The notes under the pieces are model-generated. The model did no database searches, was not told the DNA's origin, and saw only the letters and a list, made by a program, of their open reading frames with translations. Of a stretch of 64,000 bases of DNA, positions 8,826 to 17,513 are shown one piece after another. This stretch comes from Kutzneria chonburiensis (GTDB lineage Bacteria; Actinomycetota; Actinomycetes; Mycobacteriales; Pseudonocardiaceae). The translations under genes were made by a program, and so were the position numbers. Positions within the stretch are counted from its first letter, which is position 1, and each line of letters opens with the position of its first letter. Location of the stretch: contig NZ_CP097263.1 in the NCBI RefSeq assembly GCF_028622115.1, forward strand, positions 6,820,001 through 6,884,000, given 5' to 3'.

Positions 8826-10144
8826 TGGCCATCCTCCTTGGCCGCCGCGGCCGCCGCCGCGGCGTGCGGCAGGGCCTGCTCGATGACCTCGAACGCGGCG
8901 TCGTCCATGGCGGCGTTGACGAACCACGCCTCGAAGGCGCTCGGCGGGGCGTAGACGCCGCGGTCGAGCAGGGCGTGGAAGAACGGCGGGAAGCGCCAGG
9001 TCTGAGCGGCCTGGGCGCCGGCGTAGTCGCGCACCGGCTGGTCGGTGAAGAAGACGCTGACCAGGTTGCCGGCGTACTGCACCTGGTGGGCGACGCCCTC
9101 GGCGGTCAGCGCGTCGTCGAACAGCTCGCCCAGCAGCCGGGCGTTGCGGTCGAGCTTGCGGTAGACCTCGTCGTCGGCCAGCCGCAGCTGGGTCAGGCCG
9201 GCGGCCACCGCCACCGGGTTCCCGGACAGCGTGCCGGCCTGGTAGACCGGGCCGCTCGGGGCCAGCCGGGCCATCACGTCGGCCCGGCCACCGAACGCCG
9301 CCGCCGGCAGACCGCCGGACATGACCTTGCCGAACGTGTACAGGTCGCCGGGCACGTGCTCGAGGCCGTACCAACCGGACTTGGAGACACGGAAGCCGGT
9401 CATCACCTCGTCGATGATCAGCAGCGCGCCTCCTGTGTGGCAGGCCTCGCGCAGCGCGGCGTTGAAGCCCGGGTCCGGGGCCACCGCGCCCATGTTGCCG
9501 GCCGCGGCCTCGGTGATGATCGCCGCGATCTCGCCCTCGTTGGCCGCGAACGCCGTCTTCACGGCCTCGATGTCGTTGTACGGCAACACGATCGTGTCGG
9601 CCGCCTGTGCGCCCGTCACGCCCGGCGTGGTCGGCAGGCCCAGCGTCGCCACGCCCGAGCCGGCCTGGGCCAGAAGTGCGTCCACATGGCCGTGGTAGCA
9701 GCCGGCGAACTTGACGATCTTGCGACGGCCGGTGAAGCCCCGAGCCAGCCGGATCGCGCTCATGGTGGCCTCGGTGCCGGAGTTGACCAGGCGCACCTGC
9801 TCGACCGGCTCGACGCGGGCGATCAGCTCCTCGGCCAGCAGAATCTCGCCCTCGGTCGGCGTGCCGAAGGACAGGCCGCTGGTCGCCGCCCGCTGCACCG
9901 CGGCAACGACCTCGGGGTGGGCGTGGCCCAGGATCATCGGGCCCCACGAGCTGACCAGGTCGACGTAGCGGTTCCCGTCGGCGTCCCACAGATGCGGGCC
10001 CTCGCCGCGGACCATGAAGCGGGGCGTGCCGCCGACCGAGTGGAAGGCCCGCACCGGCGAGTTGACCCCGCCCGGCGTGGCCTTAGCCGCCCGCTCGAAC
10101 AACGCACGCGAGGTGTCAACGCTGGCTGCCTGCTCGATCGTCAC
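8822..10144 (-). CDS. hemL: Glutamate-1-semialdehyde 2,1-aminomutase
   Basis: This 440-residue pyridoxal-phosphate enzyme makes 5-aminolevulinate from glutamate semialdehyde, the step after HemA. The cofactor lysine is Lys273 in [18 protein letters not shown]-terminal [13 protein letters not shown] and [12 protein letters not shown]-like stretches are typical. The C-terminus is an Ala-rich tail. It is the first gene of the leftward haem/cytochrome c group and is coupled to the next gene by a four-base overlap. Confidence 0.96.
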   Translation of the reverse strand: MTIEQAASVDTSRALFERAAKATPGGVNSPVRAFHSVGGTPRFMVRGEGPHLWDADGNRYVDLVSSWGPMILGHAHPEVVAAVQRAATSGLSFGTPTEGEILLAEELIARVEPVEQVRLVNSGTEATMSAIRLARGFTGRRKIVKFAGCYHGHVDALLAQAGSGVATLGLPTTPGVTGAQAADTIVLPYNDIEAVKTAFAANEGEIAAIITEAAAGNMGAVAPDPGFNAALREACHTGGALLIIDEVMTGFRVSKSGWYGLEHVPGDLYTFGKVMSGGLPAAAFGGRADVMARLAPSGPVYQAGTLSGNPVAVAAGLTQLRLADDEVYRKLDRNARLLGELFDDALTAEGVAHQVQYAGNLVSVFFTDQPVRDYAGAQAAQTWRFPPFFHALLDRGVYAPPSAFEAWFVNAAMDDAAFEVIEQALPHAAAAAAAAKEDGQ

Positions 10145-10189
10145 GACCCCCAGTCTTACAGGTGCCCCGGCGTGGCCGCCGTCACGTGG

Positions 10190-10693
10190 TCAGAAGGCCT
10201 GCCAGGGCGACACGGTCACCGCGTCCCCGCATTCGGTGAAATTGGACCCGTCGGCCATCTTCATCGCGACGAGGTCGTCCGGCACCCCGACCAGCAGCAC
10301 CGGCGGCCGGGTGGGGGCGGCCCCGGCGGCGCACGTGAAGTTGGGGCCCATGGGGGCCGCGACGGTGGCGACGGCCTGATCCCCCGGGGCCAGGACCAGC
10401 GGATCGCCCGGGCCGCTGGGCGTCACGACGAGGGTCCGCGGCCGCGGCGAGAGGCCACCGATCGCGACGTGTGGCGCCCCGCTGATCGTGCAGGGGTAGT
10501 CGCCCAGGTTGGCCACGCCGACCCGCACCGCGACGGTGCCGAGCGGCGGCGGGGTCGGGATCGCCGGCAGCGCCTGCATGTCACCCGCCGTGCACGCCGG
10601 CGCCCCCTGCGGGTGCTTGGTGACAGTGACCAGGCCGCACGCCGTCAGCAGTAAGCCGGCGATCGGCAGAACCACGAGCGATCCGCTGCGCAT
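10190..10693 (-). CDS. Secreted lipoprotein of unknown function (DUF4232-like)
   Basis: This protein of about 167 residues has a signal peptide and lipobox ending LLLTACG (Cys19), followed by a beta-rich domain. NLGDYPCTISG, paired cysteines and conserved short strands resemble the DUF4232 group of actinobacterial lipoproteins. It is read leftward in the gap between the sensor kinase stop and hemL. Start ATG 10693 gives the signal peptide at once; longer frames upstream overlap the kinase gene and are not credible. The function is unknown. Confidence 0.75.
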   Translation of the reverse strand: MRSGSLVVLPIAGLLLTACGLVTVTKHPQGAPACTAGDMQALPAIPTPPPLGTVAVRVGVANLGDYPCTISGAPHVAIGGLSPRPRTLVVTPSGPGDPLVLAPGDQAVATVAAPMGPNFTCAAGAAPTRPPVLLVGVPDDLVAMKMADGSNFTECGDAVTVSPWQAF

Positions 10694-10760
10694 ACCCACC
10701 AGGACGAACCGTCGCGGCGGTGGTTGAGCCGCCGCCCCTAGGCCCGCCCTTCGGTGCGAA

Positions 10761-12263
10761 CTACGGGGATTCCTGAGGCAGCAGCACCCGGAACGTGGCA
10801 CCGTCGCCCGGCACGGTGTCCAACTCCACCCGACCCCCGTGCGCCGCCACCAAGGCCGCGACGATGGCCAGACCCAGCCCGGTCCCGCCGTTCTCCCGGC
10901 TGCGTACGGCATCGGCCCGGTAGAACCGCTCGAAGATCCGCTCGCTCTGCTCGCTGGTGAGCCCAGGCCCCTGGTCGGCCACCTCGATCACGGCCAGCGG
11001 CCGGCCGGCCTCATCGCGCCGGGACAGCCGCACGTCGACCGGTGTGCCGGCGGGCGTGTGGGTGATGGCGTTGTTGACCAGGTTGCTGAGCACCTGGCGC
11101 AGGCGTGCCTCGTCGCCGAGCACGGTCAGCGGATCGCCGTCCTCGTCCTCGTCGTCGGCGTTCATCGCCAGGTCCAGGTGCAGCCCGATCTTGCGGTCGG
11201 GATCGAGCACCCGGGCGTCGTGCACGGCGTCCACGGCGATCACGGTCAGGTCGACCACCCGCTGCTCCAGCGGGCGCTGCTGGTCGAGCCGGGCCAGCAG
11301 TAAGAGGTCCTCGACCAGCAGCCCCATCCGGGCCGCCTGGTCCTCGATCCGGCCCAGCACCTCGGCGACCTCGGCGGTGGAGGTGACCGCGCCCTGCCGG
11401 TACAGCTCGGCGTAGCCGCGGATGGAGGTCAGCGGGGTGCGCAGCTCGTGCGAGGCGTCGGCGACGAACTGGCGCATCTGGTTCTCCGAGCGCCGCGCCC
11501 CCTCCTCGGACTTCTGCCGCGCGGTGAAGGCCTCCTCGATCCGGCCCAGCATCACGTTGAGCGAGTTGGCCAGCCGCCCGACCTCGCTGCCCGGCCGCCG
11601 CACCGGCACCCGTCGGGACAGCTCGCCGGTGGCGATCACGTCGGCGGTCTGCTCGACCTCCTCCAGCGGCCGCATGCTGCTGCGCACCAGGGCGTAGCCG
11701 AGCCCGGCGACCAGCACCAGCGCGCCGAGGCAGATCAGCAGGGACCGGACCCGCAGGTCGGTCACGGCGGTGTCCAGGTCACGCTGGTCGGTCGCGACCA
11801 CGATCTCGCCGTCGCCCTGTCGCGCCACCTGCACCCGCCAGCGCGGTCCGCCGCTGTCCTGCGACACCAACGTGATCGCCGAGTCCTCGGGCAGCTGGCC
11901 GACCGGCGGCAGCGCCGGCCGGAAGTCGCCGTCGTCGGTCGGCTTGCTGAGCTCGCGGTAGTCGGTGGCCGTGCGCAGCACGACCAGGCTGCGGCCGGGC
12001 AGCCGGAACCCGCCGGGCCGGCCGGTGAACGGCGGCCGCGGCCGGTCGACGGTGCCGTCCTGGGTCTGGCGCTGGGTGGAGACCAGCATGGTGTGCAGCC
12101 GGGCGTCCATCTGGCTGTAGAGGTAGTTCTCCAGCACCTTGGACGTGATGAACCAGGCCCCGAACAGCGCCACGGCGACCAGCAGCACCAGGCCGGACAC
12201 CAGGTGCACGCGTAGCGGCATCCGGCCGAACGAGTCGCGGATCCAGCGCACCACGCGGGTCAT
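10761..12263 (-). CDS. Two-component sensor histidine kinase (TrcS/MprB-like)
   Basis: This 500-residue membrane kinase has one membrane helix near residue 25, an extracytoplasmic sensor region, a second helix near residue 185, a HAMP linker, a HisKA domain with His272 in DASHELRTPLTSIRGYAE, and an HATPase domain with GPGL and GTGLGLAI boxes. It probably phosphorylates the regulator encoded just upstream, whose stop overlaps its ATG as ATGA. Its position at the end of the MacAB-type operon suggests that it senses a substrate or an envelope state relevant to that exporter. Confidence 0.93.
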   Translation of the reverse strand: MTRVVRWIRDSFGRMPLRVHLVSGLVLLVAVALFGAWFITSKVLENYLYSQMDARLHTMLVSTQRQTQDGTVDRPRPPFTGRPGGFRLPGRSLVVLRTATDYRELSKPTDDGDFRPALPPVGQLPEDSAITLVSQDSGGPRWRVQVARQGDGEIVVATDQRDLDTAVTDLRVRSLLICLGALVLVAGLGYALVRSSMRPLEEVEQTADVIATGELSRRVPVRRPGSEVGRLANSLNVMLGRIEEAFTARQKSEEGARRSENQMRQFVADASHELRTPLTSIRGYAELYRQGAVTSTAEVAEVLGRIEDQAARMGLLVEDLLLLARLDQQRPLEQRVVDLTVIAVDAVHDARVLDPDRKIGLHLDLAMNADDEDEDGDPLTVLGDEARLRQVLSNLVNNAITHTPAGTPVDVRLSRRDEAGRPLAVIEVADQGPGLTSEQSERIFERFYRADAVRSRENGGTGLGLAIVAALVAAHGGRVELDTVPGDGATFRVLLPQESP

Positions 12264-12964
12264 GTCGAGGACTGCCGCAGCACGTAGCCGACGCCGCGGA
12301 CGGTGTGGATCAGCCGGGGCTCCACGTCGTCCACCTTGCGCCGCAGGTAGGAGATGTACGACTCGACCACGCCGGCCTCGCCGTTGAAGTCGTAGTGCCA
12401 GACCTGGTCCAGTATCTGCGCCTTGGACAGCACCCGGCCGGCGTTGCGCAGCAGGAAGTGCAGCAGCTTGAACTCGGTCGGCGACAGCTGCACGAGGCGC
12501 CCGGCCCGGCGCACCTCGTGGCTGTCCACCTCCAGCTCGAGATCGGCGTAGCGCAAGCGGTTGTCCGGCGGCTCCGGCTGCGCCTTGGTCCGTCTCAGCA
12601 CCGCGTTGACCCGGGCGATGACCTCTTCCAGGCTGAACGGCTTGGTGACGTAGTCGTCGCCGCCGATGGTCAGCCCGGTGATCTTGTCCTCGGCCCCGTC
12701 GCGCGCGGTCAGGAACAGCACCGGCACGCCGAGGCCGCCCGAGCGCAGCCGGCGCACCACCTCGAAGCCGTCCCGGTCCGGCAGCATCACGTCGAGCAGG
12801 ATCAGGTCCGGCCGCTCACGCTCAACGCTGCGCAGCGCGTCGGTGCCGGTCGACGCGGTGTCCACGTCGAAACCGGCGAACCGAAGGCTGGCGGCGAGCA
12901 GCTCTCGGATGCTCGGCTCGTCCTCCACGACGAGCAGCCGGCTGCGCTTGCTTGGCTCGGACAT
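12260..12964 (-). CDS. OmpR-family response regulator
   Basis: This protein has a receiver domain (RLLVVEDEPS; phospho-acceptor Asp58 in LILLDVMLP; Lys in YVTKPF) and a C-terminal winged-helix DNA-binding domain ending in VVESYISYLRRKVD and VRGVGYVLR. I give ATG 12964 (234 residues). A GTG at 13009 overlaps the upstream adaptor stop as GTGA and would add 15 residues; both are plausible. Being co-transcribed with the exporter genes, it probably controls their promoter upstream of 18821. Confidence 0.92.
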   Translation of the reverse strand: MSEPSKRSRLLVVEDEPSIRELLAASLRFAGFDVDTASTGTDALRSVERERPDLILLDVMLPDRDGFEVVRRLRSGGLGVPVLFLTARDGAEDKITGLTIGGDDYVTKPFSLEEVIARVNAVLRRTKAQPEPPDNRLRYADLELEVDSHEVRRAGRLVQLSPTEFKLLHFLLRNAGRVLSKAQILDQVWHYDFNGEAGVVESYISYLRRKVDDVEPRLIHTVRGVGYVLRQSST

Positions 12965-13005
12965 AGGCACATCTTGCTCCACGCCGAGCGCGAGCGGGTC
13001 GACCG

Positions 13006-14679
13006 TCACCTCCCGCCACGGCCTCCCGTCGCCGCGCCGGTGGTTCCACCACCGGTCCCACCTGGGCGGAAGCCTCCGCCGCCGCCGGTCAAGCCACGTG
13101 CGCCGGCGCCGGTCGTCGCGGACGGCAGAGCCTGGCTCAGGTCGGCCAGCACGACCACGTCGCCGGCGTTGAGGCCCTCGGTCACCTGGGTGACGGTCGA
13201 GCCGATCACGCCGAGGGTGACCCGCTTGCTGGCCGTCTTGCCGTCGACCAGCGTGGTCACGAAGCTCGCCGCCCCGATGCTGTGCACCGCCGAGGTCGGC
13301 ACGGTGACCGCGGCCTGCGCGGTGCCCAGGGTGATCGCCACGCCGGCGGTGGAGCCGGCGAACAGCGCCGGACCGCCACCGTCAACGGAGATCGTCACCG
13401 GGAAGCTGGCCGAGCCGCCGGTGGTGGTGCTGGACAGCGCGCCGATGGACACGACCTTGCCGGTCAGCGGCTTGGCCGCGCCGTCGGGCGTGATGGTCGC
13501 GGACTGGCCCGGCTTGACCTGGCCGACCTGGTTGTCGTTGACCGCGGTGGTGACCTGGTTGCCGCCGGGACCGATGATGACGATCTTCGCGGTGCTGGAG
13601 TTGGCCGCCGCGTTCTGGCCGCTGACCACGTCGACCTGCGCCACCGTGCCGTCGATGGGGCTGACCAGGTTGGCCGCGGCCAGGTTCTGCTGGTTGGCCG
13701 CCAGCTGCGCGTTGGCGGCGTCGACCGAGGCCTGGTCGGCGGCGATCTGGTCGGCCGACGGCGGCGTGGAGGAGCCGCCACGAGATCCGCTTTGGTTGCC
13801 CCCAACGCCACCAGATGGGGTTTTCGTGGCGGACGAGGACGACGTGGAGGACTGCTGCACCGCCGTGGCGGCCTGGCCCAACGTGGTCGACAGCGCCGCC
13901 TCGGCCTGGCTCAGCGCCGTCTCGTCGGCCCCGGTCTTGGCCTGGGCGTCCTGGACCTGCTGCAACAGCTCGGTGCAGTCGGTGACGCTGACCGGCGGCG
14001 CGGTCGGGGGCGGCGTGGTGGTGGTCGTGGTCGGCGTCGTCGTGTCAGTGGAACTGGTGCTGGCCGGCGGGGTGGACCCCGTCGCGCCGAGCTGCTTGAT
14101 GACGTCCGGGCACGTCGTCTGGGCGTGCTTCAGCGCCGCCCCGGCGAGTTGCAGGTCGGCGTCGACCTTCTGCTGCGCGCCGCGCACCGCGTTCTGCCCG
14201 GTGGAGATGGACTTCAGCAGCTGGGTGAGCTTGGACGAAGCACCGCCGCCGCCCGAAGAACCACCTGTGGACGGCGTCTGCACGGACGTGGTCTGGCTGG
14301 TCTGGTCGGCCGCCAGCTTGGCCTGCGCGTTGGCCAACGTGGACTGGGCCGAGCTGACCTGGCCGGACAGCGTTGTCGTGTTGAGCTGGGCCAGCACCTG
14401 GCCGGAGGTCACGGTGTCGCCCTGCTTCACGCTCACCGCGGCGACCTGCCCGGACACGGGGAAGCTGACCGTGGCCTGGGACACCGGCTGCACGGTGCCG
14501 GTGCCGGTGAGCACCGACGTCACCTTGGCCGGGCCGGCGGTGGTCGTCCGGTACGAGGGATCGTCGGTTCTCGTCGCGGCGTAGGCCACTGCCCCGCCGC
14601 CGAGCAGGACCAGCACCACGATGCCGATCACCACCCGGGAGCGGCGGAACCCTCGTCTTTTCCGCTCAGCCGTTGCCAT
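13006..14679 (-). CDS. Membrane-fusion adaptor (HlyD/MacA family), second copy
   Basis: This 557-residue protein has an N-terminal membrane anchor (VVIGIVVLVLLGGGAVAYAA), a biotinyl-lipoyl-like half motif (VSFPVSGQVAAVSVKQGDTV), a long coiled-coil and Ser/Thr/Pro-rich hairpin region (about 110-330), the second lipoyl half (LVSPIDGTVAQVDVVSGQ) and beta-barrel domains, ending in a Gly-rich tail. It is much longer than usual because of low-complexity inserts. Its start overlaps the DUF5666 gene by 14 bases. It lies in one operon with the first adaptor (17514-18821), so the exporter has two different adaptors. Confidence 0.88.
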   Translation of the reverse strand: MATAERKRRGFRRSRVVIGIVVLVLLGGGAVAYAATRTDDPSYRTTTAGPAKVTSVLTGTGTVQPVSQATVSFPVSGQVAAVSVKQGDTVTSGQVLAQLNTTTLSGQVSSAQSTLANAQAKLAADQTSQTTSVQTPSTGGSSGGGGASSKLTQLLKSISTGQNAVRGAQQKVDADLQLAGAALKHAQTTCPDVIKQLGATGSTPPASTSSTDTTTPTTTTTTPPPTAPPVSVTDCTELLQQVQDAQAKTGADETALSQAEAALSTTLGQAATAVQQSSTSSSSATKTPSGGVGGNQSGSRGGSSTPPSADQIAADQASVDAANAQLAANQQNLAAANLVSPIDGTVAQVDVVSGQNAAANSSTAKIVIIGPGGNQVTTAVNDNQVGQVKPGQSATITPDGAAKPLTGKVVSIGALSSTTTGGSASFPVTISVDGGGPALFAGSTAGVAITLGTAQAAVTVPTSAVHSIGAASFVTTLVDGKTASKRVTLGVIGSTVTQVTEGLNAGDVVVLADLSQALPSATTGAGARGLTGGGGGFRPGGTGGGTTGAATGGRGGR

Positions 14680-15523
14680 TGCCACCACCGTTGCCGCCGC
14701 CCCCGTTACCGCCGTTGCCCCGGCCGCCGCCGAAGCCGCCACGACCGCCGCGGAAGCCGCCGGTGCAGCCGTTCGGACCGGCCTTGCTGACGGCGATGGA
14801 GGTCGCCGCCACCGCGCCCGTGTCGTCGGCCTTGCCTTGCGCCGCAACACATGCGCCCACGACCAGCGCGGTCGGGTCGGCGCTCACGGTCTTGGTGTAC
14901 GTCGTCGCCGACGTGACGTTCACCGTCACGTCGGTGGCGTTGGAGCCGAAGGTCGAGTGCACGGTGAAGCCGTTGGCCGACACCGCCGTCACCGCCCCGA
15001 AGGCGCGCGGACCGCCGGCCGGGTTGTTGCCGGTGCTGGGCCGGGGACCGTTGCTGCCGCTGGGCCGGGGCCGGTTCGAGTCCGACGGCCGCGGCGTGTT
15101 GGAGCCAGACGGCCGCTGGCCGCCGCCGAAGCTGCATCCGTTGGCCCCGGCCTGCGTGATCGTCACGGCCGTGGCGCCGACCGGCTGGCCGGTGCCGGTG
15201 GACGTGCCGACCACGCTCACACAGGAACCGGAGGTCACGTCGGCCAGCGTGCCGGCCACCGAGTTGGTGATCTTCGTCGACCCGTCGTAGGTGACGGCCG
15301 TCTGGCCGCTCTGCGGGTTCTGCACCTGAAGCGTCTGGCCGGACACCGCGGCGATGCTGCCGAACACCCCGGGCGGCGCGCCGCCGCCGTTGCGGTTGGT
15401 GCCGGGGGCCTTGGTGTTGCTGCCGGCCGGCGCGGCGGGTGACGAGCCGCCGCACGCGGCCAGCGTGAACGCCAATGCGCCGGCCATGACGCCGAGGGCG
15501 GCCTTGCGGATCTGCACGGACAT
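14666..15523 (-). CDS. DUF5666-like secreted lipoprotein
   Basis: This 285-residue protein has a lipoprotein signal (LAACGG, Cys24) and two copies of a small beta domain, GVFGSIAAVSGQTLQVQ and AFGAVTAVSANGFTV. Each copy continues with a TTYTK- or TKIT-like strand and a G(S/A)CV turn, the pattern of DUF5666. A Pro/Ser/Asn linker joins them and the tail is Gly/Asn-rich. Start ATG 15523 has GGAG seven bases upstream. An ATG at 15541 overlaps the permease stop. The role is unknown, but its place inside the exporter operon suggests a surface partner of the adaptor. Confidence 0.8.
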   Translation of the reverse strand: MSVQIRKAALGVMAGALAFTLAACGGSSPAAPAGSNTKAPGTNRNGGGAPPGVFGSIAAVSGQTLQVQNPQSGQTAVTYDGSTKITNSVAGTLADVTSGSCVSVVGTSTGTGQPVGATAVTITQAGANGCSFGGGQRPSGSNTPRPSDSNRPRPSGSNGPRPSTGNNPAGGPRAFGAVTAVSANGFTVHSTFGSNATDVTVNVTSATTYTKTVSADPTALVVGACVAAQGKADDTGAVAATSIAVSKAGPNGCTGGFRGGRGGFGGGRGNGGNGGGGNGGGNGNG

Positions 15524-15537
15524 CGTTGGGCTCCAGC

Positions 15538-16767
15538 TCATTCGCTACGGAGAGCGTCGATCGGGGCCAGTCGGGCGGCCCGGCTGGCCGGGTACACACC
15601 GAAGGCCATGCCGATGGCGATCGAGGTCAGGATGGCCAACACGGTGGCCGTCGGGGACACGGTGATGGTCGACGAGATCAGCCCCGGCAGCACCAGCGCG
15701 CCCACGATCCCCAGCAGCGCCCCCAGTATGCCGCCGGCAAGGCCGAGCACGCTCGCCTCCACCAGGAACTGCCGGCGGATCAGGGTCGGGCTGGCGCCGA
15801 GCGCCTTGCGCAGGCCGATCTCGCGGATCCGCTCGGTCACCGACACCAGCATGATGTTCATGACGCCGATGCCGCCGACCAGCAGGGACAGCGCGGCCAC
15901 GCCGCCGAGCAGGATGGTCAGCGTCTTGCTGACCGAGGTCGCGGTGGTCAGCAGCGACTCCTGGCTGGCGATGGTGAAGTCGGCGGCCGTCGGGTCGGTC
16001 ACGTGGTGCAGGGTCAGCAGCTCCTGGGTGGCCTCCTGGTAGGCGGCCGACAGGGTGTCCGCGGACGTGGCCTCCACGTAGATCGACTGCACCGAGGTGC
16101 GGGTCGCGCCGCCGAAGAGCCGGTCGGAGGCGGTGCTGATCGGCACCACCGCCTGGTCGTCCTGGTTCTGCGCGGACGAGGTTCCCTCGGAAGCCAGCAC
16201 ACCGACCACCGTGAACGGGATGGTCCCGATGGTCACCGTGCGCCCGACCGGGTCGGCGAAGCCGAACAACTCCTGGGCGGTCGACGGTCCGAGCACGACG
16301 TTGGCCGCTTCGCCGCTGATGTCCTGATTGCTGAGGAACCGTCCTTCCGAGACGGTCCGGGCCCGCACGCTCAGCCAGTCCGTGGTCGTGCCGACGACGG
16401 AGGTCGTCCAGTTGGTGGAGCCGGCGGTCAGCGACTCGGAGCGGCTGTTGCTCGGGGCCACGGCCATGATGTCCGGCGCGACCGTCTTGTCCCCCAACGC
16501 CGTCGCGTCGCTCGCGGTGAGCGAGGACGCGGTGCCGGAGCCGCCCCGCACGCCGGCGGTCGTCGTGCTGCCCGGCGTGACGACGAGCAGGTTGGTGCCC
16601 AAGGCGTTGATGGCACTGCTGACCTGCTGCTGCGCGCCTTCACCGAGACCGACCGTCAGAATCACGGCGGCGATGCCGATCAGGATGCCGAGCATGGTCA
16701 GACCGGACCGCAGCCGATGTGATCTGATTGCGTCCCAACTGGTCCGCAAGGTTTCCAGCCATCCCAT
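15538..16767 (-). CDS. ABC transporter permease (MacB/FtsX type)
   Basis: This 409-residue protein has the MacB layout: an N-terminal helix (SGLTMLGILIGIAAVI), a large extracytoplasmic MacB-PCD domain of about 220 residues, and three C-terminal helices with VGGIGVMNIMLVSV and REIGLRKALGA. Such permeases form mechanotransmission ABC systems that push molecules through an adaptor rather than carrying them across the membrane. It overlaps the ATPase stop by one base (TGATG). Confidence 0.94.
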   Translation of the reverse strand: MGWLETLRTSWDAIRSHRLRSGLTMLGILIGIAAVILTVGLGEGAQQQVSSAINALGTNLLVVTPGSTTTAGVRGGSGTASSLTASDATALGDKTVAPDIMAVAPSNSRSESLTAGSTNWTTSVVGTTTDWLSVRARTVSEGRFLSNQDISGEAANVVLGPSTAQELFGFADPVGRTVTIGTIPFTVVGVLASEGTSSAQNQDDQAVVPISTASDRLFGGATRTSVQSIYVEATSADTLSAAYQEATQELLTLHHVTDPTAADFTIASQESLLTTATSVSKTLTILLGGVAALSLLVGGIGVMNIMLVSVTERIREIGLRKALGASPTLIRRQFLVEASVLGLAGGILGALLGIVGALVLPGLISSTITVSPTATVLAILTSIAIGMAFGVYPASRAARLAPIDALRSE

Positions 16768-17510
16768 CAGGCACCCCCGACGAGATTCATGGCGTCGGAC
16801 TCGATGAGCCCGTCCCGCAGCCGCACGACCCGCTGCGCCCGGGCGGCGACGTCCTCCTCGTGCGTGATGAGCACGATGGTGTGGCCGGCGCGGTGCAGGT
16901 CGGAGAAGACGTTGAGCACGTCGGCGGTGGCCTTGGAGTCCAGCGCGCCGGTCGGCTCGTCGGCCAGGATCAGCGCCGGGGCGTTGACCAGGGCCCGGGC
17001 CAGCGCCACGCGGGACTGCTGGCCGCCGGACAGCTCGGTCGGCTTGTGCTCGACGCGGTCGCCGAGGCCCACTCGCTCCAGCTCGGCGACGGCTCGGCGC
17101 TTGCGCTCGGCCTTGGGCACGCCGGCGTAGCTCAGCGGCAGCTCCACGTTGCGCCAGGCCGTCAGCGAGGTCAGCAGGTTGAACTGCTGGAAGACGAAGC
17201 CGATGCGCTTGTTGCGGATCACCGCGAGCTCGTTCTCGGTCAGCCCGCTGACGTCCTCGCCGGCCAGGAAATAGCTGCCGTCGGTGGCCACGTCCAGGCA
17301 GCCGATGATGTGCATCAGCGTGGACTTGCCGGAGCCGGACGGGCCCATGATCGCCACGTACTCGCCCTCGTCGATCCGCAGCGAGACACCGCCGAGCGCG
17401 GCCACTTCCACCGAGCCGGTGCGGTAGATCTTGGTGACGTCCTGGATGCCGATGACCGTCTTGGGGCCGCCGATCACGGGTGGGATCGGCGTGGTCATGT
17501 CGAGGCTCAT
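16767..17510 (-). CDS. ABC transporter ATP-binding protein (MacB type)
   Basis: This 247-residue ATPase has Walker A GPSGSGKST, a Q-loop in GFVFQQFNLL, signature LSGGQQSRVALARAL, Walker B LILADEPTGALD and a switch His in LITHEEDVA. The sequence matches the LolD/MacB class that works with FtsX-like permeases. It lies between the first adaptor, with a 3-bp gap, and the permease. Confidence 0.96.
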   Translation of the reverse strand: MSLDMTTPIPPVIGGPKTVIGIQDVTKIYRTGSVEVAALGGVSLRIDEGEYVAIMGPSGSGKSTLMHIIGCLDVATDGSYFLAGEDVSGLTENELAVIRNKRIGFVFQQFNLLTSLTAWRNVELPLSYAGVPKAERKRRAVAELERVGLGDRVEHKPTELSGGQQSRVALARALVNAPALILADEPTGALDSKATADVLNVFSDLHRAGHTIVLITHEEDVAARAQRVVRLRDGLIESDAMNLVGGA

Positions 17511-17513
17511 GGC